From Chitinophaga sp. MM2321 (GTDB lineage: Bacteria > Bacteroidota > Bacteroidia > Chitinophagales > Chitinophagaceae), in the NCBI RefSeq assembly GCF_964033635.1, contig NZ_OZ035533.1, positions 6,667,001-6,731,000 on the forward strand: DNA of 64,000 bases, given 5' to 3'. Within the stretch, counting starts at the first letter, position 1. The number at the start of each line of letters is the position of its first letter. A program made the translations under genes and the position numbers. Positions 24,950-35,001 of the stretch are shown here, piece by piece. Under the pieces are notes generated by a model. The model saw only the letters and a list, made by a program, of their open reading frames with translations, ran no database searches and was not told where the DNA came from.

Positions 24950-26398
24950 ATGCCCGATGCTGCCGAAAAATTGCAATTGCAACACCTGGCCTGGCGCGCC
25001 GGCTTTGGAGAAACGCTGCCAGTCATCTCCGGCTGGGAAAAGAAAAGGCGTAAAGAGATCGTCAGCAAAATATTGACAGGCCCCACAGGAATAAGCATAG
25101 AATCCGTGGACGTCATCAATGTTACAGACCTGCCAGACTACAAACGGATGAAAGGAATGACGGCGGAAGAGCGGAAAAACGTGCGGCAAATGAATAACCA
25201 GGGCATCAAAGACCTGAATGTGGCCTGGATGAATATGATGGTGAAAAGTGAACATCCGCTACGTGAAAAAATGAGCCTTTTCTGGCATGGGCATTTTGCC
25301 TGCCGCACACAAAATGTATTGTATAACCAGCAATTACTGGGTGTTATCCGGGAAAATGCCCTCGGCAATTTTGGCGACCTGCTCAGCGCGGTGTCTAAAA
25401 GTCCCGCTATGCTGCAATTCCTCAACAACCAACAAAACCGCAAACAGCATCCCAACGAAAATTTTGCCCGCGAAGTGATGGAATTATTCACCATGGGCCG
25501 CGGCCATTATTCGGAAGAAGATGTAAAAGAAGCAGCACGCGCCTTTACCGGCTGGGGATTCGACCAGTCAGGCAATTTTTTATTCCGCCCGAAACAACAT
25601 GATGAAGGAGAAAAAAATCTGTTAGGGAAACGCGGAAATTTTAATGGAGATGATGTACTGAAAATTTTGTTGGAGCAACGGGCAACCGCAAAATTCATCA
25701 CCACAAAAATCTATAAATATTTTATAGATGATACACCGGATGATGATCATATTACAACACTGGCAGATAAATTTTATCATTCCGGATACGATATTGGTGC
25801 GTTGATGCACGGGATTTTTATGTCCGACTGGTTTTACGATAATAAATACATCGGCAACCGGATCAAGTCGCCGGTAGAGTTGCTGGTGGGCATCCGCAGA
25901 ACTGTACCGATGGATTTTGAGCAGGAGGAAGTGTCGTTATTGTTTCAGCGTATATTGGGACAACTGCTTTTTTATCCGCCCAATGTAGCCGGATGGCCGG
26001 GAGGTCGCAGCTGGATAGACAGTTCCAGCCTGATGTTCCGCCTGCGCATACCGCAGGTGATCCTCTACTCACAGGTTATGGATGTCAGACCTAAAGAAAT
26101 CATCCCTGAAATGGGCGAAGGCGGCAATTACAAAATGACCTTACAGATCAATAATTTTCTGAAAAAACAATATGCTAAAAAGATAAATGCCCGCATCAAC
26201 TGGGCGCCTTATGTGCAGGGTTACGACAGCATCGGCCGGGAAAACCTGGCCGATGAAATTGCCGGTGTACTGTTGCAACATACCAATGGCATCACGAAGG
26301 GACTGCTGGAGAAATATGCAGACAGCAGTTCCCGGGAGAATTTTATCAAAACAGTTACCATCGATGTGATGAGTACACCTGAGTACCAGCTATGTTAA
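24950..26398 (+). CDS. DUF1800 domain-containing protein
   Basis: A 482-residue protein of the DUF1800 family, found widely next to DUF1501 genes in Bacteroidota and planctomycetes. Recognisable words are LQHLAWRAGFG at the N-terminus, LFWHGHFACR, NFAREVMELFTMGRGHYSEEDVKEAARAFTGW (key words REVMELFTMG and AARAFTGW) and YPPNVAGWPGGRSWI. No signal peptide is evident. The biochemical role is unknown. I used the ATG at 24950; a TTG two codons earlier is possible. The DUF1501 partner follows after 18 bases on the same strand. Confidence 0.88.
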   Translation: MPDAAEKLQLQHLAWRAGFGETLPVISGWEKKRRKEIVSKILTGPTGISIESVDVINVTDLPDYKRMKGMTAEERKNVRQMNNQGIKDLNVAWMNMMVKSEHPLREKMSLFWHGHFACRTQNVLYNQQLLGVIRENALGNFGDLLSAVSKSPAMLQFLNNQQNRKQHPNENFAREVMELFTMGRGHYSEEDVKEAARAFTGWGFDQSGNFLFRPKQHDEGEKNLLGKRGNFNGDDVLKILLEQRATAKFITTKIYKYFIDDTPDDDHITTLADKFYHSGYDIGALMHGIFMSDWFYDNKYIGNRIKSPVELLVGIRRTVPMDFEQEEVSLLFQRILGQLLFYPPNVAGWPGGRSWIDSSSLMFRLRIPQVILYSQVMDVRPKEIIPEMGEGGNYKMTLQINNFLKKQYAKKINARINWAPYVQGYDSIGRENLADEIAGVLLQHTNGITKGLLEKYADSSSRENFIKTVTIDVMSTPEYQLC

Positions 26399-26416
26399 CA
26401 GTTTAAAGCTATCAGT

Positions 26417-27619
26417 ATGATCATACTCAACAGGCGTCGTTTTTTGCAGGTGGGCTCCCTGGCTTCCGCCGCCGTGATGATGCCGAAATTCCTGAAAGCC
26501 CTGGAAACGGGTGCACTGGTGCCTCCAGGCAATAAGGTGCTGGTGATCATCCAGCTTTCCGGCGGTAACGACGGCCTTAATACCATCATTCCTTACCGCA
26601 ACGATATTTATTACCGGGAACGCCCGGCACTGGGCATCAAGCGGGAGGATGCGCTGGCGCTCACGGACGAACTGGGTATACATCCGGCGTTGCAGGGATT
26701 GAAAACTTTGTATGATGAAGGCGCTTTAGGTATACTGAATAACGTAGGGTATCCCAATCCGGACCGGTCGCATTTCCGCTCCATGGATATCTGGCATTCC
26801 GCCAGCGATGCCGGTCAGTACTGGACTGATGGCTGGATAGGGCGTTACCTGGATGCACAGTGTAAAGGTTGTGATAAGCCAACGCAGGCGCTTGAAATAG
26901 ATGATACCCTGAGTCTGGCATTGAAAGGGGACGAGGTAAAAGGGCTGGCACTCACAGATCCCGCGCGGCTTTTCGGTACCAGCAACGATAAATATTTTAA
27001 GGAACTACTCCGGCAACATCCGCCGGAAAATGAACACGGGAATGCAGACTACCTGTATAAAACAATGGGAGAAACTATTTCTTCTGCAGCATATATCCAG
27101 CAACAGTTTAAAACATATCAATCCAGGGAAACCTACCCCAATACGGCGTTGGGCAGGAATATGCGCACCATCGCCAACCTGGTGATGTCTGACATCAATA
27201 CCAGTGTATATTATGTATCTCACGGCAGTTTTGATACCCATGTAAATCAGCAGAACCAGCAGGCCAACCTGTTCAAACAACTGAGTGATGCGCTGACCAC
27301 CTTTACGGGCGATCTGAAAAAGAACAACCGTTTCCAGGATGTGGTAATAATGACCTTCTCTGAATTCGGGCGGCGGGTGAGTCAGAATGCCAGCGGTGGT
27401 ACGGATCATGGCACCGCCAATAATATGTTCCTGGTGGGTGGCGGGTTGAAAAAGCAGGGTATCCTCAATGATGGTCCTGACCTCCTGCACCTGCAGGAAG
27501 GGGATCTGCGGTACAATGTGGATTTCAAAAGTGTGTATGCCACTTTATTAAATAAGTGGCTGGGTGCTGATGACAAAGCAATACTGAAACAGTCATACGA
27601 GCACCTTCCTTTCTTATAA
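26417..27619 (+). CDS. DUF1501 domain-containing protein with Tat signal
   Basis: A 400-residue protein of the sulfatase-like DUF1501 family. It starts MIILNRRRFLQVGSLASAAV, with a twin-arginine type signal (RRRFLQ), so it is probably exported folded. Family words: IQLSGGNDGLNTIIPY, NNVGYPNPDRSHF, SFDTHVNQ, VIMTFSEFGRRVSQNASGGTDHGTANNMF (key words FSEFGRR and GTDHGTA). The metal-site histidines of the alkaline-phosphatase-like fold appear to be in DHG and FDTH. It pairs with the DUF1800 gene; the pair's shared function is not known. Confidence 0.88.
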   Translation: MIILNRRRFLQVGSLASAAVMMPKFLKALETGALVPPGNKVLVIIQLSGGNDGLNTIIPYRNDIYYRERPALGIKREDALALTDELGIHPALQGLKTLYDEGALGILNNVGYPNPDRSHFRSMDIWHSASDAGQYWTDGWIGRYLDAQCKGCDKPTQALEIDDTLSLALKGDEVKGLALTDPARLFGTSNDKYFKELLRQHPPENEHGNADYLYKTMGETISSAAYIQQQFKTYQSRETYPNTALGRNMRTIANLVMSDINTSVYYVSHGSFDTHVNQQNQQANLFKQLSDALTTFTGDLKKNNRFQDVVIMTFSEFGRRVSQNASGGTDHGTANNMFLVGGGLKKQGILNDGPDLLHLQEGDLRYNVDFKSVYATLLNKWLGADDKAILKQSYEHLPFL

Positions 27620-27710
27620 TATCTTATAATACTTCAATCAAAAAATAAAAGTAATAAAAGGAAAACCCGGCCAATCCGGTTAATCCTTTAAAATCCATTT
27701 AATCCTGGTC

Positions 27711-28223
27711 TCAGTTGCCGGTTTGGGTAATAATTGCTCTGAATGCGCCGTCTTTCACTGTTCTCGGGCCGCCTGCTCCTGTTACGTCAGACAGGGTGCC
27801 GTTAAAAGTGCCTTCTACGGTTACATTATCTATTGCAGTGATGGTGATATAGCAGTTGGTGCTGCCCTGAGAAGAGAGCGTAGTCGGAGCCGCGCTGTTC
27901 AATACCATCAGCAGTTCATTGCCTTCCTGGGTGCATGGGTATACACCTGGTTTAAAGGGCATTTCAGGTGCTACGAGGGTAAAGCGGATCACGTCTGCAT
28001 TATAACTTTGCCCGGTGATCTCCATTTTTGGATAATCATTGTTCGGGTCCTGATCGGTGAAGTCCGGCAAATTAATAACCCCTTTTGGATCTTCGCAGAG
28101 ATAGATCCTGTTATCAAGTTTCAGAGATACAAATCTTCGCTGGCGGCTATCTTCTTTCGTTTTTCCACAGGATGCACTCAGGAGCACAACGGCGCCGAGT
28201 AATGCGGTTACAAATATGCGCAT
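27711..28223 (-). CDS. Small exported lipoprotein, function unknown
   Basis: A 170-residue lipoprotein with lipobox LLSASC (Cys19). The mature part is beta-rich, with two cysteines (YLCEDPKG and VYPCTQEG) plus NCYITIT that could form a disulfide, and a C-terminal strand pattern GTFNGTLSDVTG ... VKDGAFRAII seen in several small Bacteroidota lipoproteins, such as DUF6252-type ones. No clear family assignment. It is alone on its strand and convergent with the DUF1501 gene. Confidence 0.6.
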   Translation of the reverse strand: MRIFVTALLGAVVLLSASCGKTKEDSRQRRFVSLKLDNRIYLCEDPKGVINLPDFTDQDPNNDYPKMEITGQSYNADVIRFTLVAPEMPFKPGVYPCTQEGNELLMVLNSAAPTTLSSQGSTNCYITITAIDNVTVEGTFNGTLSDVTGAGGPRTVKDGAFRAIITQTGN

Positions 28224-28349
28224 AGGTACTTATTATAAAAATATATTATAAAGATCGCGATAAAATTAAACAATTTCAGATAAAAACGGATGCCGGTATC
28301 GGATTGTTACATCGGTACCGGCATCTATAGGTCATGATAAGTTTATTCG

Positions 28350-30398
28350 TTATGCTTTGCGTGCTGTGCGATACAGGTACCAACCCATAAAGCCAAAGAA
28401 GGCGCATCCCAACACATAATAGCCACCGTGGCCTATTACATTGGAAAGCAGGCTTTGACAGTTGAGTTTTGCCAGCACAGCGGCAGATCCGTCGAACCCT
28501 GCCAGGATAGCGATAATCACCCCGGCAACAGCGCCGCCGGCCACCAGCCCCGTAGCAAAGAGGTTGCCTTTGCCCAGTTCATCTTCCACTGCGGATGCCC
28601 CTTTGGATGATTGCTTCTTTTTATATTCCACAATACCTCGGATAGCACCACCAATAAATATAGGCAACGTAGTAGATAAAGGGAGATAAGCGCCCACTGC
28701 GAATGACAGCGAATTTACGCCGCATAACTCCATCGTTACCGCCAGGAAAACACCTACCAGCACGAATTGCCAGTCGAGGTTGAAGGACAGGATACCTTTA
28801 GCCAGCGTGGCCATCAGCGTACCTTGTGGCGCCGGATAGTAGGCGCTGCCGATAGCATGTTCCGTGATGCCTTTGCTGATCATTTCTGCCGTAGGCTTAT
28901 CCAGGAACTTTACTGTCAGGCCAATCACGATAGAAGAAACAATGGCACCGATAAACAACGCAATCTGTTGATACATAGGCGTAGCCCCAACGATATAGCC
29001 CGATTTCAGATCCTGCGAAGTACCGCCGGCATTGGCCGCGGCAATACAGATCATACCACCTACTACCAGGGCCATTGGCTCATATATTTTGCCGGTCCAG
29101 CCCACCGCGATGAATACCAGGCAGGTACCCATCAGTGTGGCGATGGTCATACCGGAAATAGGATTGTTGGAAGAGCCGATCAGTCCTACGATACGGCTGG
29201 ACACTGTTACAAAGAAAGCGCCGAATACCACCACCAGTAAGCCTACCAGCATTTTCTTGCCGATAGAGTCGCCGGGAAGCTGCGGCAGGAAAGCCATCAG
29301 CAACACCAGTGCAAGACTGCCAAACAGCACTACTTTCAGGCTCAGGTCACGTTCTGTTCTGGGCACACTTGTTTTAGCACCGGTGCTGTCCTTCCCTTCT
29401 TTAATAGCACCCAGACTACCTTTGAAAGAAGAAATAATGGTAGGTATTGTTTTCAACAGGGTAATGAATCCTCCTGCGGCCACTGCACCGGCGCCGATTT
29501 GTCGCACGTAGGCGTAGTATACAGCCGCTGAAAAGTCTGCAAAGGTATGTGCTACCGGGTCCCAGGTACCTTGTCCACCGGGCGTTTGCAGGTTGGCGAG
29601 GTAGCCTATTTTCACCAGTTGCGTGGCAATTACATCCGGTGGCAACAGGGATGCCAGCAGTGGAATAAGCGCCAGCCAGGACAATACCCCTCCGGCAACC
29701 AGGACACCCGCAATACGGGGGCCTATTATATATCCTACCCCCAGGTATTCCGGTGTAATATCCGCGCTGATCTTGGCGGAAGGAAAAAATTTACTGGCCT
29801 GCTTCGTCATGTACTCCGGCGTTTCTGCAATAACGTGGAGAATCTTTTGCAGGGTAGCATATGAGAAAGCAAAGCCCAGCCCATAGAAGGCGGTTTTTGC
29901 AAAGTCGCCTCCCTTCTCCCCGGCTATCAGTACATCACCACAGGCGGTACCTTCCGGATATGGAAGTGTTTTATGTTCTTTTACAATGAGCGACCGTCTT
30001 AAAGGGATCATCATCAGCGTACCCAGGATACCACCAAAGATGGCCAGGATCAGGATGGTCATATAATTAAAGAACTCCGTACCACCGCCATCACTGAGAA
30101 ACAGAAATCCTGGCAAAGTAAATACCACCCCCGCTGCAATAGACTCACCTGCAGAACCTGTAGTCTGGATAATGTTGTTTTCCAGGATGGTGGTTTTGAA
30201 AAATTTTCTTCCCAGCGTGATGGCAATCACGGCGATAGGAATAGAAGCAGAAACAGTAAGACCTGCTTTCAACGCCAGGTATACGGTAGCAGCGCCGAAG
30301 ATAATACCGAACACACAACCCAGTAAAATAGATTTGAGCGTGAATTCTTTCATTTGCACTCCAGGCGCAACAAACGGCTTGAATTGGTTCTCAGACAT
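28350..30398 (-). CDS. OPT family oligopeptide transporter
   Basis: A 682-residue inner-membrane transporter with about 14-16 hydrophobic segments. OPT marks are FTLKSILLGCVFGIIFGAATVYLALKAGLTVSASIP (key words ALKAGLTVSASIP), the GSAGESIAAGVVF loop, GTACGDVLIAGEKGG and NAGGTSQDLKSGYIVGATP (key word TSQDLKSG). This group moves oligopeptides or metal-chelate compounds with protons. It lies next to a second peptide transporter (POT family) on the same strand, separated by a palindromic element, so this is a peptide-uptake locus. Confidence 0.92.
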   Translation of the reverse strand: MSENQFKPFVAPGVQMKEFTLKSILLGCVFGIIFGAATVYLALKAGLTVSASIPIAVIAITLGRKFFKTTILENNIIQTTGSAGESIAAGVVFTLPGFLFLSDGGGTEFFNYMTILILAIFGGILGTLMMIPLRRSLIVKEHKTLPYPEGTACGDVLIAGEKGGDFAKTAFYGLGFAFSYATLQKILHVIAETPEYMTKQASKFFPSAKISADITPEYLGVGYIIGPRIAGVLVAGGVLSWLALIPLLASLLPPDVIATQLVKIGYLANLQTPGGQGTWDPVAHTFADFSAAVYYAYVRQIGAGAVAAGGFITLLKTIPTIISSFKGSLGAIKEGKDSTGAKTSVPRTERDLSLKVVLFGSLALVLLMAFLPQLPGDSIGKKMLVGLLVVVFGAFFVTVSSRIVGLIGSSNNPISGMTIATLMGTCLVFIAVGWTGKIYEPMALVVGGMICIAAANAGGTSQDLKSGYIVGATPMYQQIALFIGAIVSSIVIGLTVKFLDKPTAEMISKGITEHAIGSAYYPAPQGTLMATLAKGILSFNLDWQFVLVGVFLAVTMELCGVNSLSFAVGAYLPLSTTLPIFIGGAIRGIVEYKKKQSSKGASAVEDELGKGNLFATGLVAGGAVAGVIIAILAGFDGSAAVLAKLNCQSLLSNVIGHGGYYVLGCAFFGFMGWYLYRTARKA

Positions 30399-30442
30399 AA
30401 GTAAGATAGGATTGCTGAAAGGAGTAGGACCCCTTTTAATGA

Positions 30443-30488
30443 ATTTACGATTTTGGAATTTAGATATTTAAATTCCAAAATCGTAAAT
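30443..30488. repeat. Palindrome between the two peptide transporters
   Basis: Arms 30443-30462 and 30469-30488 (20 bases) are perfect inverted copies with a six-base loop. It lies between the POT stop (30517) side and the OPT start (30398), in the path of transcription that would run from OPT into POT on the other orientation; both genes are leftward, so it precedes OPT. Contains TTTACGATTTTGGAATTTA, a vocabulary shared with other elements in the window. Confidence 0.85.
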
Positions 30489-30516
30489 AATTAAATCGGA
30501 TTAAACTTCATAAACC

Positions 30517-32223
30517 CTACCTGATTCCGTGCATCCATTTTTTCAGGAAGCTGGTGGATAGGAAGAGTAGTACGGCTGCTGCACCGGGCAGGATGACGAA
30601 TACCATAAAGAACTCATAGAGGTTATGGATAGTAAAGCCTGCAAATGTAGGGTAGTGCGCTGCCAGTTTCAGTTCATGTAATTTGTCTATCTGCTGGGCG
30701 GTGGCGATAATAGTACCATCCAGGATGCCTTGCAGGTCGATACCGTTTTTGGTAGCCAGCGCAAATTTGTCGTAAGTAGGTGGTAGCAAAGCGCCCAATG
30801 TGCCTGCCAGTGCGTATCCGGCAGCGTTTGCGAGGAACCATACACCCATCAGTAAAGAGGAAAAACGGTGGGGAGCCAGTTTAGATACGAGGGATAAACC
30901 GATCGGAGATAAACATAATTCGCCCAGTGTATGAAACAGGTACATCAGGATCAACCAGCTCACACCCAGTTTTTCGTTGGGGCCAAGACCTTTTACCTGC
31001 ATGGCAATAATGAAGAAGCCCAATGATAACAGTAATAAACCAAGTGATTGTTTTACCGGGGAGATGGGCTCCAGGTTGCGCTTCTGCAATTTCAGCCATA
31101 ACCAGCTGAAGGGCAGGGCAAATATGATAATAAAGATAGAATTGGCATTCTGTACGAAGCTTGGTGGCATATCCCAGCCAAAAAGACGACGGTCGGTCTG
31201 GTAATCTGCTACGAAGGTCAGGGAGGAACCTGCCTGTTCAAAACAAGCCCAGAAGAAGATCACAAAGAAAGCCACGAAATAGATCACGAGAATTCTTTGT
31301 CTTTCTACTTTGGTAATGGATTTATCGGTCAGGATCAAAACAGCCAGACTAATACCTGCTGCATAGATAAAAGGATATAACCAGGATTTGATCGGATTGG
31401 GATCGAGTGACAGGTAGTGGATACCGAAGAACAGTACTACCATGAGTACCAGTACGCCTATGATGGCAGTTTGACTGAATTTTGCTTTATCAGATTCGCC
31501 ACTCAGGGAAGAAGGCTTGCTGAAGTCCGGTTTGGCGCCGATGGCTTTACCATCCGGTGTAACAACGTATTTGTCTTTCAGGAAGTAGAACAGGATACTG
31601 CCGAGGAACATAGCAAGACCTGCTGCCAGGAAGCCCCATTTGAAAGCGCCTACCATTCTCACACCTTCTATTTTTACATCACCGAGGATGGGGCAGATAA
31701 GCATACCAAAGAAGGCGCCCAGGTTGATTCCCATGTAGAAGATGGTGAAGGCAGAATCCAGCCGGCCGTCGTTTTTAGGATACAACTGGCCCACCATGGA
31801 GGAGATATTGGGTTTGAAGAACCCGTTACCAAAGATGATAATCAGGAGGGCGATCCATACAATTGTTTTTGCCGTTTCTACGTTTGTGGCGTACACGGTG
31901 GCACTGAGTACCATCAGCAATTGCCCGATACCCATAATAAAGCCACCTAATAAAATACAGTTTCTGTTTCCGAGATAGCGGTCGGAGATATATCCGCCGA
32001 GCATAGGTGTAAGGTAGCAAAGGCCGAGAAAGCCGCCATAGATATAAGAGGAATCTGCTTCTGAAAAAGCCAGGGCGTTTACCAGAAAGAGCGTCAGTAA
32101 CGCCCTCATTCCATAAAAGTTAAACCGTTCCCACATCTCTGTGGCAAATAATACTGTGAGCCCTTTCGGATGCCCTTTCTCCGGGGCAATTGGAGGCTCT
32201 TGTGCAACAGCAGTTTGCATCAT
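30517..32223 (-). CDS. POT family peptide:proton symporter
   Basis: A 568-residue major-facilitator transporter of the POT/PTR2 family, importing di- and tripeptides with protons. Seen: EMWERFNFYGMRALLTLFLV (the ExxER-F-YG motif of POT proteins) at about 29-48, GGYISDRYLGNRN, FTIFYMGINLGAFFG and SGITxPI-like loops; around 14 hydrophobic segments, two of them extra as in bacterial POTs. The proline/lysine linker KPDFSKPSSLSGESDKAKFS (middle) is a cytoplasmic loop. It is upstream of nothing on its strand within 119 bases except the OPT gene, which lies downstream. Confidence 0.93.
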   Translation of the reverse strand: MMQTAVAQEPPIAPEKGHPKGLTVLFATEMWERFNFYGMRALLTLFLVNALAFSEADSSYIYGGFLGLCYLTPMLGGYISDRYLGNRNCILLGGFIMGIGQLLMVLSATVYATNVETAKTIVWIALLIIIFGNGFFKPNISSMVGQLYPKNDGRLDSAFTIFYMGINLGAFFGMLICPILGDVKIEGVRMVGAFKWGFLAAGLAMFLGSILFYFLKDKYVVTPDGKAIGAKPDFSKPSSLSGESDKAKFSQTAIIGVLVLMVVLFFGIHYLSLDPNPIKSWLYPFIYAAGISLAVLILTDKSITKVERQRILVIYFVAFFVIFFWACFEQAGSSLTFVADYQTDRRLFGWDMPPSFVQNANSIFIIIFALPFSWLWLKLQKRNLEPISPVKQSLGLLLLSLGFFIIAMQVKGLGPNEKLGVSWLILMYLFHTLGELCLSPIGLSLVSKLAPHRFSSLLMGVWFLANAAGYALAGTLGALLPPTYDKFALATKNGIDLQGILDGTIIATAQQIDKLHELKLAAHYPTFAGFTIHNLYEFFMVFVILPGAAAVLLFLSTSFLKKWMHGIR

Positions 32224-32392
32224 AAAATTGGTTCGTTTAGTAAGATTGTTGTAAGGTTCTGTTAAGTCTTAAAACAGGCAAGTTAAATAAATTCGGTTAT
32301 CCGGGTAAAAAAATGGTGCAAATGCTCATTTTTTGCGCTTTTTTGATCTTTCTTTGCATTTTCTTTCGCATCTGCATTATTAGGCAATTCAT

Positions 32393-33670
32393 ATGAACAT
32401 ACTATTACTTGGAAGTGGTGGCCGGGAACACGCATTGGCCCTTAAAATGTCGCAAAGCACACAGTGCGGTCAGTTATTTATAGCACCTGGCAATGCCGGT
32501 ACTGCGCAATGTGGTACCAACGTGCAGATGGGCGTAAGTGATTTTGAGCAGATCAAAACTTTTTGCCTGGAGCATGCCATCAACCTGGTAATACCTGGTT
32601 CTGAGGAGGCGCTTGTAAACGGGATCTATGATTTTTTCAGTGAAGACGCAGCTTTACAGCATATCCCGGTAATAGGACCATCGCGGGAAGGTGCACAGAT
32701 GGAGGGCAGCAAGGCATTTGCCAAACTGTTCATGCAGCGCCACAATATCCCTACCCCTGCTTACAGGGAGTTTAATGCAACCAGCTATGAAGCTGGGGTG
32801 GCCTATCTTCAGCAGCACTCCTTACCAATTGTGCTGAAAGCCGATGGGCTGGCGGCCGGCAAAGGTGTGGTGATAGCTGCTACACATGAGGAAGCACTGG
32901 ATGAATTTGAGCAGATGATAAAGTCGGCCAAGTTCGGCGATGCCAGCAAAACCGTGGTAGTAGAGGAATTCCTACGTGGTATTGAGATGTCGGCATTTGT
33001 GATCACCGATGGTCATTCCTATAAAATATTACCGGAAGCAAAAGATTATAAGAAGATCGGAGAAGGTGATCTGGGGCTGAACACAGGTGGTATGGGTGCG
33101 GTATCCCCCGTTCCTTTTGCTGACAAAGCGTTTATGGCCAAAGTGGAGGACCGGATTATCCGCCCTACCGTGGAAGGTTTATCGAAAGAAGGTATTGTAT
33201 ATAAAGGCTTTATCTTTTTTGGTTTGTTTAATATTGACGGAGAACCGATGGTGATTGAATACAATTGCCGTATGGGTGATCCTGAAACGGAAGTGGTGAT
33301 ACCCCGTTTGCAAAACGACCTGCTGGAGCTGTTTTCAGCGGTTGCGGAAGGTACACTGGCGGCGCAAACCATTTACGCCGATGTACGTACAGCCGCCACC
33401 GTGATGCTGGTATCCAAAGGCTATCCGGAAGCATATGAGAAGAATAAGGCGATCACCGGTATTCCTGCACCCACAGGTGACCAGATCGTTTTTCATGCAG
33501 GTACCCGGCAGGATGGTAAAACAATATTGACCAACGGAGGCCGTGTTTTGGCAATTACTTCGCTCGCCGCCGATCTTTCGCTGGCTTTGGTACATTCTTT
33601 GCAAACAGCGGAGCAAATTCAGTTTGAGGGTAAGGTGTATCGTCGTGATATTGGTTTCGAATTTATTTAG
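32393..33670 (+). CDS. purD: Phosphoribosylamine-glycine ligase PurD
   Basis: Second step of de novo purine synthesis (GAR synthetase). The 425-residue ATP-grasp enzyme starts MNILLLGSGGREHALALK, with IAPGNAGTAQ, PLPIVLKADGLAAGKGV-like ATP-grasp lysine motif (here LPIVLKADGLAAGKGVVIA, key words KADGLAAGKG), NTGGMGAVSPVP and EYNCRMGDPETE. Standard length. It is upstream of the mreB operon on the same strand but separated by 228 bases. Confidence 0.96.
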   Translation: MNILLLGSGGREHALALKMSQSTQCGQLFIAPGNAGTAQCGTNVQMGVSDFEQIKTFCLEHAINLVIPGSEEALVNGIYDFFSEDAALQHIPVIGPSREGAQMEGSKAFAKLFMQRHNIPTPAYREFNATSYEAGVAYLQQHSLPIVLKADGLAAGKGVVIAATHEEALDEFEQMIKSAKFGDASKTVVVEEFLRGIEMSAFVITDGHSYKILPEAKDYKKIGEGDLGLNTGGMGAVSPVPFADKAFMAKVEDRIIRPTVEGLSKEGIVYKGFIFFGLFNIDGEPMVIEYNCRMGDPETEVVIPRLQNDLLELFSAVAEGTLAAQTIYADVRTAATVMLVSKGYPEAYEKNKAITGIPAPTGDQIVFHAGTRQDGKTILTNGGRVLAITSLAADLSLALVHSLQTAEQIQFEGKVYRRDIGFEFI

Positions 33671-33898
33671 AGATGCAGATACTTGATTATTTGGGTATCC
33701 GGGAGAGCAATAACGGGATATTCAAATCCCAAAATATACAGGAGGGGGGTCTGTTAGAGAGCGCAGTTACTATGCCATTTATACAACAAATAAGTTTTTT
33801 TAATATTTAGCCGTATTATTGCAAGAATATCCATTTTTTGCATCGTATATTCGTTGGAATTATTCATTTTTGCATTCTAATTTTTGACCGTATCAACA
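33671..33898 (+). other. Leader region of the mre operon
   Basis: This 228-base gap is AT-rich and has no reading frame. It includes TTTGGG/CCCAAA complementary words (around 33698 and 33725) and a GGAGGGGGG run (33742-33750), and several TTTTTG words before mreB that resemble -7 boxes (for example at 33834-33839 and 33881-33886) but none matches TAnnTTTG exactly. The mre promoter is expected here. Confidence 0.35.
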
Positions 33899-34921
33899 AT
33901 GGGATTTTTTAATTTTTTAACGCAGGAAATCGCGATTGATCTTGGTACAGCGAACACGCTGATAATTCATAATGACCAGGTGGTAGTGGACGAGCCTTCC
34001 ATTGTAGCGATAGAACGGGCTAGTGGCAAAATTGTGGCAGTTGGTAAAAAGGCCATGATGATGCACGAAAAAACACACGAATATCTTCGTACTATACGTC
34101 CCCTGAAGGATGGCGTGATAGCGGATTTTAATGCCGCAGAGGGAATGCTCAGGGAACTCATAAAAATGGTTTATCCAAAAAAACCTTTATTCGCTCCCAG
34201 TTGGCGCATGGTGATCTGTATCCCTTCCAGTATTACGGAAGTGGAAAAGAGAGCGGTACGCGACTCTGCTGAACAGGCAGGTGCGAAAGAGGTATACCTG
34301 CTTCACGAACCAATGGCAGCGGCGCTGGGTATTGGTATAGATGTAGAAGAACCGGTAGGTAATATGATCATTGACATAGGCGGTGGTACCACCGGTATTT
34401 CGGTGATAGCCCTGGCTGGTATTGTGTGTGATCAGAGTATCCGTATCGCCGGTGATGAATTTACCGCCGATATCATGGAAGCATTGCGTCGTTATCACAG
34501 CTTACTGATCGGTGAAAGGACCGCAGAACAAATCAAGATTCATATCGGATCTGCCCTCAAGGAACTGGACAACCCACCGGATGACATCCCCGTTAACGGT
34601 CGTGACCTGGTTACCGGTATTCCAAAACAGATCATGGTATCTTACCAGGAAATTGCGGAAGCACTGGACAAATCTATTTTTAAAATTGAGGAAGCCATCC
34701 TGAAGGCGCTGGAAACAACGCCACCGGAACTGGCATCAGATATTTACCGCAGGGGCTTATACCTGACCGGCGGCGGTGCACTGCTGCGCGGCCTGGATAA
34801 ACGCCTTGCCCAGAAAATCAAACTGCCTGTACATGTAGCGGACGATCCGTTGCGTGCTGTGGTAAGAGGTACCGGCATCGCGCTGAAGCATGTAGGTAAA
34901 TATCCGTTCCTGATGCAATAA
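33899..34921 (+). CDS. mreB: Rod shape-determining protein MreB
   Basis: Bacterial actin homologue that guides lateral wall synthesis. The 340-residue protein starts MGFFNFLTQEIAIDLGTANTLI (phosphate-1 loop DLGTANT), has VVDEPSIVA, PLKDGVIADFNAAEGML, LLHEPMAAALGIG, IDIGGGTTGISVIAL (phosphate-2 loop DIGGGTT) and the adenosine motif LYLTGGGALLRGLD. Fully canonical. A TTG five codons upstream keeps the frame open, but ATG at 33899 gives the expected N-terminus. First gene of the elongasome operon mreB-mreC-mreD-mrdA-rodA. Confidence 0.97.
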   Translation: MGFFNFLTQEIAIDLGTANTLIIHNDQVVVDEPSIVAIERASGKIVAVGKKAMMMHEKTHEYLRTIRPLKDGVIADFNAAEGMLRELIKMVYPKKPLFAPSWRMVICIPSSITEVEKRAVRDSAEQAGAKEVYLLHEPMAAALGIGIDVEEPVGNMIIDIGGGTTGISVIALAGIVCDQSIRIAGDEFTADIMEALRRYHSLLIGERTAEQIKIHIGSALKELDNPPDDIPVNGRDLVTGIPKQIMVSYQEIAEALDKSIFKIEEAILKALETTPPELASDIYRRGLYLTGGGALLRGLDKRLAQKIKLPVHVADDPLRAVVRGTGIALKHVGKYPFLMQ

Positions 34922-34925
34922 AAAT

Positions 34926-34989
34926 CATTTTGTGATTTACGGATTTTGTGGTTGAATCGCAGGATCCGTAAATCTCTGAATCACAAAAT
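34926..34989. repeat. Imperfect inverted repeat between mreB and mreC
   Basis: ATTTTGTGATTTACGGA (34926-34942) faces TCCGTAAATCTCTGAATCACAAAAT (34965-34989); the arms pair apart from an eight-base insertion in the right arm. It lies inside the operon and might set the level of mreC relative to mreB. It looks like a damaged member of the palindrome family. Confidence 0.6.
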
Positions 34990-35001
34990 TATAACGCGCT
35001 T

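Noticed and set aside
30437..30516. The palindrome before OPT as a plain terminator for POT
   Set aside because: Both genes are leftward, so the element is upstream of the POT stop side only in coordinates; transcription passes from OPT toward POT, making it neither a POT terminator nor clearly a promoter.
33671..33898. A -7 box for mreB
   Set aside because: Several TTTTTG words are present, but none fits TAnnTTTG exactly, so I did not place a promoter.
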